From a virus, in the IMG/VR virus record IMGVR_UViG_3300009132_000553, positions 1-29,190 of that record: 29,190 nucleotides of DNA; one strand, written 5' to 3'. The notes below the pieces were generated by a model. The model was not told the origin of the DNA. It worked only from the letters and a program-made list of their open reading frames with translations, and ran no database searches. Shown here piece by piece: positions 17,701 through 23,045 of the stretch (the stretch's first letter is position 1; each line of letters opens with the position of its first letter). The position numbers and the translations under genes were made by a program.

Positions 17701-18875
17701 CCATACTCAAGAGGTCACCCGAAGACCGGGCTGTTCTGTTCGGATCAATGATCGGCGCATCCATAGTGGTCAACCTGTTCAATCGGATGATGGACCCGGA
17801 GGATGAGGAAGAAGAGCAAGCGGATTACGATACCATAAACCACTATAAGAGAGACACCAATTTAATTGTTCCCATGCCCAGTTGGTTTTATGGCAACACG
17901 GAAAAGTACGCCATGAAAGACACCGGGTATTTTTCACTACCTCTTCCACTGGGGTACAACGCACTTTGGGCCGTCGGCCAGGTTGCGGGCGACCTGATCG
18001 CTCGCCAGACGTTCGGGGCCAACGCCGGCACGAGCGTGGGGAATGCCATAGGCCGGTTGACCGAGTCCTTCGCTAATGCCGTGAACCCTCTGAACACGGA
18101 CAACCTGCTCACCATGATTACCCCTTCCGTCGGCAAGCCTCTGACCCAGCTCGCCATGAACGAGGATTTCATGGGGCGCCCTATAAAGTACGAGCAATCC
18201 CGATGGGAAATACCCAAGCCCGCCCACGAGCTCGACCCGCGCAAGGTACACGACCATTGGACATGGATCTCAAAACAGATCAACAGCTTTTTCGGGGGTT
18301 CCGACACCACCAAAGGCACGTTACTCGGCGATCCCAACATGTCCTCGGAGGAAGCCTCCGTCAGATTCGACATATCCGGAGGCCAATTCATGCACCTCGT
18401 CCACAATTATCTCGGAGGTTGGGGCAAGATGGCCGATGCCGGCATTAGTGTGCTGACCCACCCGCTGGATCTCATGGACAAAGGCGAAAAAATGAAATTC
18501 GATTGGGGCGCCATCCCCATAGCCAGCCGATTTGCCAGAAGCTCCACTTACGGGGTGAACATTCGCAGAGACTTCAGATCCTTGCACCACTGGAGTAAGA
18601 CAATAGAGAGCGAAATAGAGAAGGCAGGCAATGTCGGGCCTAAGTCGGAAGCCGCGGTCCGGCATACATATAGGAAAGCTATGCCGCTGGTGAAGTTTGT
18701 AAAAAACGTTGAAAAAAACAGCAATGCCATTAGCCGTAAGATGAAGAAAGTGGAAAACAACCCTCATTTATCTGAGATGGAGAGGACACAACAGGTAGAC
18801 ACATTGACGGAACAGGAGTTAAAGTCACAGATCCAGGCCATACGAAAAGCGCGTGCACTCGGTGTTGATCTATGA
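5715..18875 (+). CDS. Giant polyvalent virion protein with zincin, ASCH-like and LPD38-like regions (4386 aa)
   Basis: A single uninterrupted frame encodes 4386 residues, likely packed in the capsid and injected with the genome. This is by analogy with large polyvalent proteins of podovirus-like phages; no localisation is visible directly. In order: a Gln/Pro repeat (about 43-70); helical charged region; Gly/Ala-rich hydrophobic segments (about 534-601 and 735-755); zincin motif HESGH (893-897) with Glu963/964 downstream; disordered Pro/Ala/Glu linkers (about 1130-1190); ASCH-like domain (about 1670-1792); charged helical and unknown regions; twin-arginine-like SRRNFLK (2787-2793); an acidic region near 2855-2900; a basic linker near 3255; helical regions; and an LPD38-like region (about 3775-4197) with hydrophobic helices near 4006 and 4081. 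The C-terminal 80 residues are a charged helix. I see no T7/N4-type RNA polymerase motifs. It lies between terminase and portal and overlaps the portal start. Confidence 0.85.
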   Translation: MAWWDDTLDLGANRYRKDEEEDGIDKFLAKPSQRPYQPLTPQQPAQPPAQPPAQQQYPQPAQQQYPQQYQSPLDELDAYDSMQSQQAGMSADAKEFNTSADIWENRYTKFKEEKLDPFYSGLNLFGEIETDDDYITHIDGEFDRLTKLSSEEDGFFSFGPSDEKISAKERLKAFGGWNAPNGLRDQFRKLKEESEARRSRADEADIRSSNMMEALLNIPRTQREAMDSQIKARKKSTSQTLSSKKKTDDLLDSLHWEKPKYWKGALLNPDRIDPRTQLESTGKEWWNEYNANASNQKQNERMVSAMKGDLDGVLNRRQQVTKDRRLRARGAMFSYGNGTVDGHYPTGLSKSDTDLLDLDRMRKAGMTEYKGQPLEAMVSQLGGPERLGMAKILSSVYESKNNWQDAQIQFLKSIGSSRSDKLKESMQAAEELMHKSVSIAAQHGLDNELFEQAESVGWLEGLGNAITRGGLMSEQSNYTKEFLTNTLDLDDMQRLIEIQSEIEDLPGSTALARYQKMDKGDNLIKAMGKLVVNEPLAAVEMFVESMAALLPTAVKVGLPTAAGGALIGALTKGKGGAEMGGRLGAALGMGLSSFSLEAAGNVMESMQELNINVHDPKVFAAAWHNDVVRKKIVDKAVKKGVPIGFMDAAAGGMAGRVSASLIHANKAMFKGGKLIDAKTWAKSVADVPRFTKWQRRGSVAAELGFDAFGGMGGEYLGQAWSKEPGEAWDWDAIAAEGVIGIGPGAIGGAIDYYNTSKGRVEFENATFNYSNVRTGPEGESGTINRAGWIEDYRTYSSADGMTDALLKAGNLNVSTDPNAPADKAMWVQDWVARMWSANPEKMSNLRVVMNSQRTSVRGGDKLGGAFEHDEEGNPVLYISKVGMADNPIAHFMHESGHFAREMIFENPQDMYDMYDTLSKQDRLEAYSAYHNKKPGVSFHDLSPAEQNKTRKGFDNMGQEKLAEEWFAYQWGALLAGQTVEGSKPIAAPLKQFLDGHIKPYLEKWIGDPDLGNQENSIRLQQKVLEWMGYDPYGRPKTNRKSMGNFGTEVDFDAPNMRSPAGVHVMDGLNEQEGLNALVDKLRSVYRSKDGLWGDGPEGGDMSVEGVVDAMEEYLGEDMSSVRAAILDERETQNLDEAASGIDPEAPPPAEPLDPGRPTIRTPYDSDADPEDATAAAPSPAEPTTRDKDAARRRKLGEYFPQTFVDSAPEGKFTVTESLPGFRSGERGAIGDPSGGGKVTTYDSREEAETAAEEIRTRQHADITTSHKKLTDAKEVLEDDVKFQAAYDKAAEKLADEYGGAEKVPDTAIAAEIIGLEGMREESYWGDHHMGQKLAEEGLGKTLDHQVLDQLVHESEAKREGARDAIQGEIDELKQHMEKNKGLDLTGKDRAEGRKQRDEWTRRLDALEKYKDLLIPEEYGVDWKDTPHPFLEWQLVDKDGKNIGKERLYGKTAETGERGGAVTGKLTFGEMAQQSGKVGRTKIGEIALTKAEADNLNTRDAQLISQGKIPKWKAGDKRAVYREIGSRNKAGKWEGKDQHNLQQKLQELTRDPSDGGYDPSKQAAGPDEPISKKKEGLTPNQYRKLLDAVRAAELSPSRSNISTKPLGKIKVGPDGKEIPGGVPAGFSADKGTTLSALALDKVQRLSDQRAKDEFHAARGGKPGKPKAPVQKLVMRYKPHSSPEARDGYGTARDGMTGENTMDWIEAGQRTATTRLKQAKDSKYKGIEGLKVGDVVEMVDGDRKLLVEVTKAPYPPETLSAEEWSKLEGWAPEEHDRHAKGSYLQFQYKLYDPAPGAAAPKRPGEKVNRRPRTSENTKLSNPTTYALSQYGGMPYEKSGGLVQSRKEYLQDMLVQRRLDYVQGKIDEHLETGGRTTEESLKTLENLKKRLDSIRARHSDGEGFGDYASGVEEGPEFPTRTPQKTGAAEYDSQHNLMYAGDPIIRWDEAVSEFAEGKPREDAIKALLDIIETDITNDANNRRMQVGGQFNEDEATEGTLSDEEIVEQEEAARGDEPRPKDASSLFSSFEHTSKGTFADGEKTITVKSLQVPPDFTPDQHAELTKELAAEEEALKDAQKARTEAMEAGRSDEARDALTAAGEHSVKVSELKKQLNRDVYDFKQAGVDPGHLVKSRVGVHTGFTRGSVDEGVNIMELILALPGVKKDPALEAKIRNYDFGKVESSKVATEIYDENGELKPDLIPNNNETVTVDVSKQTVEFTQQKGVMDSESSGQTSLLQDVQEEGTVEVPTEDGGTTTETVGLREDKTFRWYNGSWRIGKSFTKVTNKDHLAKIKAAWEQELDKRFTGASRSANMVTAADLVDFFINMKGSVHRFGDIPSSQVKNKTLTQMPGAPGAGLLLPVWDEFIDAIYDKLNITRKRVASGGRGPKAKSQLASAVQVIVDGELIGNVLKGKERLVSSMHADLAPIFQAVMDADRANLYERATYEKTDVDTDGTVVKYDPQEKPTSDADALNDKSGVEAEGTDASPADPTSPADEDFARGPNQQIPKGYMDSKFRAAVVKGAKDKAKADGLTRKATTEYVSKLEGQAIEAFNRLKGSKVGIRLLAHGASLTAGGGNTFSHRDLLHIFPQNEGINGGPSTSIEGDNPNIWQLFDLDTVAPIILEPLDREHKPTGTLEKTKAKIQDRIATQRKVMNTYGEGSHGAALAVKEINALMAKERAIDQQLAQQDLVLKGQERRAQGAPGAPPLASEKAYKTQMDAVKAWLDKIKERPLHRAFFEMVYNPGQVLSSGVSDKNKPTYREMLMNFLFGKFRKAKVSAPEPDAKPVPSRRNFLKSLGLGATVAHTGLPTVAKAAAAKGTTAAAVMTKAVRFHKLAEAIQARRDIARDVKEINKEVREWEREIIDYSTGGFESEGGSLPDYPDFDDDPEHADYDAHHEMYAEAHEEMVKETALADQGLSQIYSEPGAGWRYGNITVFDPSKGPKDPRVMLRILKILAAQVATESSAVATARSRDTQREMETLINLDAAKENKQTRSWEHSGKDYNWVADLSKDELKQLEEGEYWHDMGGGISSTEIPHKRYKRYEEMSEDEFMIHVFDAELHDPHQKHGPGDRLDEYKGLIGNLVSDYVFQKLSNKHLPEARQGPGVPKDDFKARYEALHDEYENYVITPKDVKEAYEEYRQEMTKYRGDEVGQKAGVKRAIKELKKAMKYAKTIPEPPGAETDPLADLTLSINQAVATVQGALAGLAAMEKNVGKALNIGEIIADRVDRVTKEMDKTPALENKEVKGEEINIMPEKEKVPVKKKGSKGDSPGPLSSGMVLTSGVPDNVGNLSMIGRLLANNQDDPEGDNFVSRFLKRNMLMTDYVDQARPLKNLHDKLLSQLGIPEDHPLFDALKTHRKWHAYYGKGFDVVDRAGREYIDPIKEALRDHGITLEQFGEYLLARAAPSRNQHLRVREEDNQKEELAKLYVKDRPEQSDRYKAMVEEHKKREIPTSGIEDHVALEIVHNMEADANFMRFLKDARQPLQKFYAMNRDALKQKTRGGLIQGEGGLNEEARMVAAMSHFDWNIQNRSKIKLGDKYSYAPMQGFVDEMDRLKDREEAYERLGKSGTTAGKGFDQPKQKFLSKGAFGRGTFEKDGVKGSWAPDPEVTFATAVEQYFNDAIRSQKNTVSQSFGNVFNIMRAAADSKYMKTLEASNPEWAKVLKGLPKQALEDIKKDFHETFEMEFTPEEIISEYKLSDDEVTDEHGNPISRLKTRSKKLSTEFKDDPLVFVYREAGAPTYIKLKATNKGAEMASTMKNLRYQALTDPFLKKANWGTRMLAKLYTSVNPMFIIPNFFRDYGTAFIHLTEDEKRGLTKDALSMPNIAKFGKAIFLAERMRKEGKNPLGKLRPDLANKKAMNKMAADLLSEGDYMKMYEFAQSAGAKVGYFRHESMLQQIERINKELSKPIKGLNRGMELGKQVFGVVDNMNTAVENSIRMSAFWAAVKRGDSVEKATHIARNVTVDFNQKGNYTQTLGSLYVFFGAGMNSIDRMTRSILKRSPEDRAVLFGSMIGASIVVNLFNRMMDPEDEEEEQADYDTINHYKRDTNLIVPMPSWFYGNTEKYAMKDTGYFSLPLPLGYNALWAVGQVAGDLIARQTFGANAGTSVGNAIGRLTESFANAVNPLNTDNLLTMITPSVGKPLTQLAMNEDFMGRPIKYEQSRWEIPKPAHELDPRKVHDHWTWISKQINSFFGGSDTTKGTLLGDPNMSSEEASVRFDISGGQFMHLVHNYLGGWGKMADAGISVLTHPLDLMDKGEKMKFDWGAIPIASRFARSSTYGVNIRRDFRSLHHWSKTIESEIEKAGNVGPKSEAAVRHTYRKAMPLVKFVKNVEKNSNAISRKMKKVENNPHLSEMERTQQVDTLTEQELKSQIQAIRKARALGVDL
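5844..5915 (+). repeat. 12-bp tandem repeats encoding Pro/Ala/Gln/Tyr
   Basis: Six in-frame 12-base units encode the Q/P-rich N-terminal linker. Three begin as CCTGCCCAGCCG or CCTGCCCAGCAG (Pro-Ala-Gln-Pro/Gln). They are followed by CAGTATCCTCAG (Gln-Tyr-Pro-Gln), another CCTGCCCAGCAG and another CAGTATCCTCAG. The array is likely length-variable between relatives. Confidence 0.85.
7314..7517 (+). other. Gly/Ala-rich hydrophobic segments in giant protein (res. ~534-601)
   Basis: The translated stretch has two or three hydrophobic helices rich in Ala and Gly (for example VEMFVESMAALLPTAVKVGL and GRLGAALGMGLSSFSLEAAG). Such segments in ejected virion proteins are candidates for membrane insertion during DNA entry. 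That role is inferred from composition only. Confidence 0.5.
8391..8606 (+). other. Zincin-like metallopeptidase motif in giant protein
   Basis: Residues 893-897 read HESGH, fitting the HExxH zinc-binding and catalytic motif, with a hydrophobic lead-in (NPIAHFMHESGH). Glu963/Glu964 in QEKLAEEWFAY is a plausible third ligand. Its spacing (about 66 residues) suits gluzincin-like families. This supports an active metallopeptidase domain, which could process virion proteins or act on host targets after ejection. I cannot name the peptidase family. Confidence 0.6.
10722..11087 (+). other. ASCH-like (PUA-fold) domain in giant protein
   Basis: Residues about 1670-1792 show ASCH features: an opening strand KLVMRYKP, the signature GQRTATTR (1706-1713, matching the family's GxKTxTxR), then GLKVGDVVEM and LLVEVTKA. 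These are followed by LSAEEWSKLEGW and a closing aromatic strand YLQFQYKLYD, which resemble ASCH-like domains seen in polyvalent proteins. ASCH/PUA-like domains bind RNA or modified nucleotides, so a role in RNA or nucleotide handling in the infected cell is inferred. Confidence 0.6.
14073..14159 (+). other. Internal twin-arginine (Tat) signal-like sequence in giant protein
   Basis: Residues 2787-2793 read SRRNFLK, an exact match to the S/T-RR-x-F-L-K consensus of Tat signals. A mildly hydrophobic Gly/Ala stretch (SLGLGATVAHTGLPTVAKA) follows, with an A-x-A site at 2810-2812. Acidic/Pro/Lys linker precedes it (KAKVSAPEPDAKPVP). True Tat signals are N-terminal, so this one would work only if the protein were cut just upstream or if it is a relic of a fused exported protein. 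Confidence 0.5.
17037..18302 (+). other. LPD38-like region in giant protein
   Basis: Residues about 3775-4197 match what I know of large polyvalent protein-associated domain 38. The region opens with KLYTSVNPMFIIPNFFRD. It has helical segments with ATHIARNVTVDFNQKG, then YVFFGAGMNSIDRMTRSI, a hydrophobic helix (FGSMIGASIVVNLF, near 4006), and YFSLPLPLGYNALWAVGQVA. This region is typical of the C-terminal part of very large phage virion proteins and gives the best clue to the gene's class. Confidence 0.7.
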
Positions 18876-20908
18876 AGCAATCTAATTTACAACTAAACTA
18901 CAAACAGGAAGAGGATCTCCTCGAATACCTCACCAAAAGGGTGGAGCAATTGCAGGAGGACAATCTTGAACGCATACAACAAGACCGACTTTCCTGGATG
19001 CGGTACCACAATACCCGGGAAGACCGGCTGTCCCACGACTCCATATTCGACAAATCCAATGTGAGCGTGCCTTTGACGTCTTTAGTCGTGGATCACTTCA
19101 TGGCTCGAGCCGAGGATGAAATCACGGGCACCTCGCCGTACTTCAAGTTTGACGCACAAGGGGCTGCCGACATAGATGCCGCCGAAGCCTACGACAAATA
19201 TTTCAATTGGAAAATAGAGGATCAAGCCGAGACCCGAGAACGTCTGGAAGAGTCTTACCTTCACATCTTCGTCCAGAGAGCCGTCATCATGAAGGCCGTC
19301 TACGAGGAGGATATATCCACGTGGTATGACCGGGAGCGTAACGCTTTATTCAATACGGAGACTCAGGATTTTGAGCAGATCCCCGGCGAAGGACCCATTC
19401 TAGAGGGCGAGGCACAGTTCCTCCCCGAGCCAAACCCGATGACCGGGGAAACCGAGTTGCGGTTGGCGACGGACCCGACCTTTCAGATGATTCCCGGCGT
19501 CCACCAATTCCAACCGTTTCCAGAAGGTGTCCCCACCCAACAGGTAAAGTACAAGGGTCCAAGGTCAGAGGTCGTGGACAGCGATCGCTTTCTATGCCCA
19601 TCCAACGTGGAGTCGGTGGAGAAGGCCGACATAGTCGTCGAGTTGTACGATAAAGACATACGGTGGGTCAAGGAGATGTTCCTAGACCGAGAGTGGTGCA
19701 GTTACGGGGATTACCTGAACATGGTAAAAAAGGACGCCAACCCCCGCTCGGAAATAGAAAAGAACGAAAACCAAGAGGATCTCACCTTCGACTCCGAGAA
19801 GAATCCCAGCATCCCCATAGTGGAGTGTTGGGTAAAGCGGGATATATTGGGAACGGGAAAACCACAGGATTTCTGTGTGTTTTACGACTCCGAGACAAAA
19901 AAGATTTTATATTACGAATACGTCGCCAAACTAACTCCCGACAACCGCTTGCCTTACAGCATCGTATCTATCGGCAAGGAGAGAAACAAGTGGTGCGGAT
20001 ACAGTCTACCGGAACGTATCACCATCTTTCAGGAATACGTAGACAAGCAGTTCAACGCCCAAAGCTACCGCAACGAGCTCTCGGCCAACCCGATAATCGG
20101 AGTAAACCCGCAGGCCGTCGAGGACGAGCCGGAGGACGTCGAGCTGCATGCCGGGAAGATATTCGAACTCAAGGATCAGTACACGATCGACGATTTCATA
20201 AACTTCGCACAGGTTCCCCAAGTCGACATCAAGACCCAGGAATTGATCGACTTCATATTTGGAATAGTTCAGCTTTGGTTAGGGGTTTCCAACATGGCTC
20301 AGGGAGATTATCAAGCACTGGCCCCCGCCAACACGGCTACGGGCGTAGAGGCCACCTTGAGCGAGGCATCCAAAATAGGGCGTCGTTGGATGCGACGCAT
20401 CGTCAAAGGTTTTGAGGGCCACATCACGAAACTCGTGCAGATTGCCATGGCCACGATGGACGAGGCTGAGGTTTACGAGTACATGGAGGGGGACACTGCG
20501 GCATTTGCCATGATGACTCCGGAAATGGTCGAAAACCTATCGGTAAACGTGAGGGTCATTCTGTCACAGGACCAGGGTCAAAGGGCGATAGAGAAAGCGA
20601 ACCTCGCTCTACAAACACAAGAAAGATTTTTTCAATCTCCTCCCGAAATGCGTCCGTTCATGCGACCCATGCTCAAACGCATCTTGGATGCCATGGGCTA
20701 CGAGAACACGGACGAGCTCTTGCCGCCTGAGGCACCACCCGATCCCAAATCGGAAGCGGAAATCGCCAAGATGCTGGGCGACAACTCAGCACAGGGCGAA
20801 TCCCCCGAACCGGGCGACCGGATTTCCGGGGCCGTGGAAGGCATGGGCAATTCCAACCCGCAGGGAGAAAACCAGTATCAACAACAAGTCCAAACTCAAC
20901 AAGGATAA
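18872..20908 (+). CDS. Portal protein (678 aa)
   Basis: The portal forms the dodecameric ring at one capsid vertex, through which DNA enters and leaves and on which terminase and the neck dock. The start forms ATGA with the stop of the giant gene. The N-terminal part is helical and charged. Residues about 85-150 resemble the portal wing entry (VVDHFMARAEDEITG, then FKFDAQGA). A conserved-looking crown/stem region near 460-510 has GVSNMAQGDYQALAPANTAT, followed by an Arg-rich helix KIGRRWMRRIVKGFEGH. The C-terminus is low-complexity and Gln-rich. Length and this signature suit portals of podovirus-like phages with N4-gp56-type capsids. Overlap with the 13-kb gene suggests translational coupling. 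Confidence 0.85.
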   Translation: MKQSNLQLNYKQEEDLLEYLTKRVEQLQEDNLERIQQDRLSWMRYHNTREDRLSHDSIFDKSNVSVPLTSLVVDHFMARAEDEITGTSPYFKFDAQGAADIDAAEAYDKYFNWKIEDQAETRERLEESYLHIFVQRAVIMKAVYEEDISTWYDRERNALFNTETQDFEQIPGEGPILEGEAQFLPEPNPMTGETELRLATDPTFQMIPGVHQFQPFPEGVPTQQVKYKGPRSEVVDSDRFLCPSNVESVEKADIVVELYDKDIRWVKEMFLDREWCSYGDYLNMVKKDANPRSEIEKNENQEDLTFDSEKNPSIPIVECWVKRDILGTGKPQDFCVFYDSETKKILYYEYVAKLTPDNRLPYSIVSIGKERNKWCGYSLPERITIFQEYVDKQFNAQSYRNELSANPIIGVNPQAVEDEPEDVELHAGKIFELKDQYTIDDFINFAQVPQVDIKTQELIDFIFGIVQLWLGVSNMAQGDYQALAPANTATGVEATLSEASKIGRRWMRRIVKGFEGHITKLVQIAMATMDEAEVYEYMEGDTAAFAMMTPEMVENLSVNVRVILSQDQGQRAIEKANLALQTQERFFQSPPEMRPFMRPMLKRILDAMGYENTDELLPPEAPPDPKSEAEIAKMLGDNSAQGESPEPGDRISGAVEGMGNSNPQGENQYQQQVQTQQG

Positions 20909-20913
20909 CTATC

Positions 20914-21180
20914 ATGGCCACATATACACATACAACACCCGCTCGTTACACAAACGCCAACCCAAGAAACGGTGGCGAGTACACCCGAAGAGCAAAGGGA
21001 TTACTTAGCAGACTTCGCCCGACTTCGGGGTCAAGCGTGAACGCGAAGCGACTATTCGGAACCGCTTTCCCCGCATTCGGGGCTTCGATGGGTACCGGAT
21101 TCACTCATGGCACCGGAGTAGTGACAAGAACTTATCGCGGAGGAACTACAGCCATCGGTGGCAAATCGAGGACCCGATGA
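20914..21180 (+). CDS. Hypothetical basic Thr/Gly/Arg-rich protein (88 aa)
   Basis: ATG 20914 follows AAGGA (20901-20905) at about eight bases, with ATAACTA (20905-20911) in between. The product is basic, rich in Thr, Gly, Arg and Ser, with almost no acidic residues. No clear secondary structure or family is visible. It ends in an ATGA overlap with the next gene. It may be a small virion or DNA-associated protein, which is a guess from composition and place. Confidence 0.6.
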   Translation: MATYTHTTPARYTNANPRNGGEYTRRAKGLLSRLRPTSGSSVNAKRLFGTAFPAFGASMGTGFTHGTGVVTRTYRGGTTAIGGKSRTR

Positions 21181-21458
21181 CCGACATAATAATATTCGAT
21201 CAGTTGGCGGACATCAAGCGTCTCACGGTAGATGAAGCTTTCATCCATCTTGAGAAACGTTTTCAAAAGGAGAGGGGCAGATTCCTCACCAAGATGCTCG
21301 ATCGTTCGACGACCCCCGAGGAGACTGTTGCTCTTAAGGCCGTCGTTAACTCGCTGGAGGGCTTATCGCCGATGGCTCTCGCGGAAACAGTCCTCAGGAT
21401 CGAATCCAAGAACCGAAAAATAGAACATCCGGAGATGTTCAAAGTTAAAAAAGCATGA
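21177..21458 (+). CDS. Hypothetical helical protein (93 aa)
   Basis: The start is set by ATGA overlap, and the gene ends in another ATGA overlap at 21455. The protein looks all-helical, with a charged middle (HLEKRFQKERGRFLTKML), a segment TTPEETVALKAVVNSLEGLS, and a basic C-terminus. No family is recognised. It lies between portal and a beta-rich structural gene. Confidence 0.6.
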   Translation: MTDIIIFDQLADIKRLTVDEAFIHLEKRFQKERGRFLTKMLDRSTTPEETVALKAVVNSLEGLSPMALAETVLRIESKNRKIEHPEMFKVKKA

Positions 21459-21580
21459 GTGCTCAAACCATAGCGCATATCCGATTCGTAAAACTAGACT
21501 CCGACGGAGTACCTGTTGCGCCGGTGAAACATCCTCATCCGTACACCATGCCCACTACACCCCAACCTCTTAAGGCATAA
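21455..21580 (+). CDS. Hypothetical 41-aa protein
   Basis: The short frame starts in ATGA overlap with the previous stop and ends TAATG, sharing one base with the next start. The product begins MSAQTIAHIRFVKLDSDG and ends in a Pro/His-rich tail (VKHPHPYTMPTTPQPLKA). The double coupling is the main support. Function unknown. Confidence 0.5.
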   Translation: MSAQTIAHIRFVKLDSDGVPVAPVKHPHPYTMPTTPQPLKA

Positions 21581-22644
21581 TGGCGTACAGCATCACAACG
21601 GTTCCTCCTCGCGTTCTGACGGAAGTTCCTCGGCCCTCGTTCAGGTTCACGGACGACGCTACGGTCGTTATGGCCACTCGGAGCGCCGAACCCCGATATG
21701 CGGACCCGGCTACGGAAAGAATATCTGGTGGGGATGGGGTCTTCGGGGCCATGAGCGCAGTCACGATCGATACGGATGCTACGGACAGAAAGGTTACTAC
21801 CTTAACCGACTTCAACAGCTCCCACGGGCAAGGCACTATTTCGGCCCGGACGACCATGACCATAGACAACGTTAATTTAACCCCGGATTTCGGCATTCGC
21901 TTGGTCGAAGACGGCACTACACCGTACTGCTGGGTGAACACCTCAGGTTATCCGTGGGCGGATGCCTTAGGTCCTCCAGCGCTGGAGGGGGTATACACCT
22001 ATGCCTCGGGATCGGAGACATACGTAAACACAGGTGTCGGTCACATGGAATACTCGACTATATCTGCGCCCCATATTGCGTGGACTCTGTTGGACAACGG
22101 CCAAGCAGGAAGCGGGGCCGCATATCCCATAGACTATTTTAACGACACCCGGACAAATCCAAGCGGAACGATGCGTAATGGAGTGAAGTCGCAGAGGTAT
22201 GACGGACGAATATCTTACGTGACTACCGTCTCGGCAGGTAACAAAATGCGAGGTACCGGCTGGGAGATCGCGGACTTGGTTCCAACCAACTGGACTTACA
22301 TGCAAGGTGTGTCGGATTATGACTCTCTGGTCGATGGGGACGGTCTCGCCAAACTGGCCAATGTAAGCGGCCCGCAGATAAAATACACGTTCGCGAGCGC
22401 ACTTCCAGCGGGCACATACTCCGTCGACATAACCCGGACGGATTCTAGCAGCTCGACGGCAACCGTAGCGGTAGGTGAGGCCGTGACATGGAGCGGTGGA
22501 ACCTTTGACGGGTCTACGCGGAACGACAATACCATTTCGAGAACGGACACGGTATCTTTTACAAACTCGACGGCTGTGACTTATATCGAGCTGTATTTAC
22601 CGACAACGGGTCCCGTAGTAACGCAGATATCGGTTGTCGGATGA
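21580..22644 (+). CDS. Hypothetical beta-rich structural protein (354 aa)
   Basis: ATG 21580 overlaps the preceding TAA as TAATG. The composition is rich in Thr, Ser, Gly, Val and Tyr, with alternating hydrophobic patterns typical of beta-sandwich phage surface proteins. The C-terminal 100 residues (from about 260) look like a jelly-roll or Ig-like module, with strands such as GTYSVDITRTDSSSSTATVA and TAVTYIELYLPTT. It has no signal peptide or helix of note. Likely roles are capsid decoration, fibre or tail part. No family is named with confidence. It is followed directly by the lysis-type genes in ATGA overlap. Confidence 0.6.
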   Translation: MAYSITTVPPRVLTEVPRPSFRFTDDATVVMATRSAEPRYADPATERISGGDGVFGAMSAVTIDTDATDRKVTTLTDFNSSHGQGTISARTTMTIDNVNLTPDFGIRLVEDGTTPYCWVNTSGYPWADALGPPALEGVYTYASGSETYVNTGVGHMEYSTISAPHIAWTLLDNGQAGSGAAYPIDYFNDTRTNPSGTMRNGVKSQRYDGRISYVTTVSAGNKMRGTGWEIADLVPTNWTYMQGVSDYDSLVDGDGLAKLANVSGPQIKYTFASALPAGTYSVDITRTDSSSSTATVAVGEAVTWSGGTFDGSTRNDNTISRTDTVSFTNSTAVTYIELYLPTTGPVVTQISVVG

Positions 22645-23045
22645 TGTCATGTCGGATCACGCTACTCGCACTAATCCTCGGGTTAAGCTCCTGCGGCCTA
22701 TCGACGTTCGCCCCGACACTTGGCGGCGGGGTCGGAGCCGGCGTAGGCAGTATTGGAGGTCCGGCGGGAGCCGTAGGTGGCGGATTGGCAGGAGCGGCTT
22801 TAGGTCAGGTCTATAAGGAATCAAAGGAAAATTCCAACGTACAGGAAGCTGTACAGGCTCTCACTAAGGACGGCGTGAATGGATTGGTCAAACAGCAATT
22901 AGAGGAGCAGAAGAGTATATTCGATAAAATCATAGAAGGCATTTACCACACGATTTTACTGTGCTGCATTGGGGGAGCCTTATACATATTTATACCAATA
23001 ATTTGGACGAAATACCATGTCCGCAAATACTTAAACAAAAAATGA
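22641..23045 (+). CDS. Lipoprotein with glycine zipper and C-terminal TM helix, u-spanin-like (134 aa)
   Basis: The N-terminus is a lipoprotein signal: short hydrophobic stretch LLALILGL and lipobox LSSC with Cys18 as the likely lipidated residue. A glycine-zipper segment (GGGVGAGVGSIGGPAGAV) follows. Then comes a charged helix (about 58-95), a C-terminal membrane helix (TILLCCIGGALYIFIPIIW) and a basic cytoplasmic tail (TKYHVRKYLNKK). An outer-membrane lipid anchor plus an inner-membrane C-terminal helix in about 130 residues is the layout of unimolecular spanins such as T1 gp11, which fuse the two membranes at lysis. The glycine zipper is unusual for that family. The start may be ATG 22641 or the tandem ATG 22644. 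It overlaps both neighbours by ATGA. Confidence 0.6.
   Translation: MMSCRITLLALILGLSSCGLSTFAPTLGGGVGAGVGSIGGPAGAVGGGLAGAALGQVYKESKENSNVQEAVQALTKDGVNGLVKQQLEEQKSIFDKIIEGIYHTILLCCIGGALYIFIPIIWTKYHVRKYLNKK

Noticed and set aside
5715-18875. Giant protein as an N4-type virion RNA polymerase
   Set aside because: Size and the N4-type capsid made this attractive, but I found no T7-like RNA polymerase motifs (R-x3-K-x7-YG or equivalent), and the recognisable parts are zincin, ASCH-like and LPD38-like.
19663-20415. 250-codon plus-strand frame inside the portal gene
   Set aside because: It is out of frame within a confident portal gene and reads as an Arg/Gly/Gln-rich shadow without any domain.
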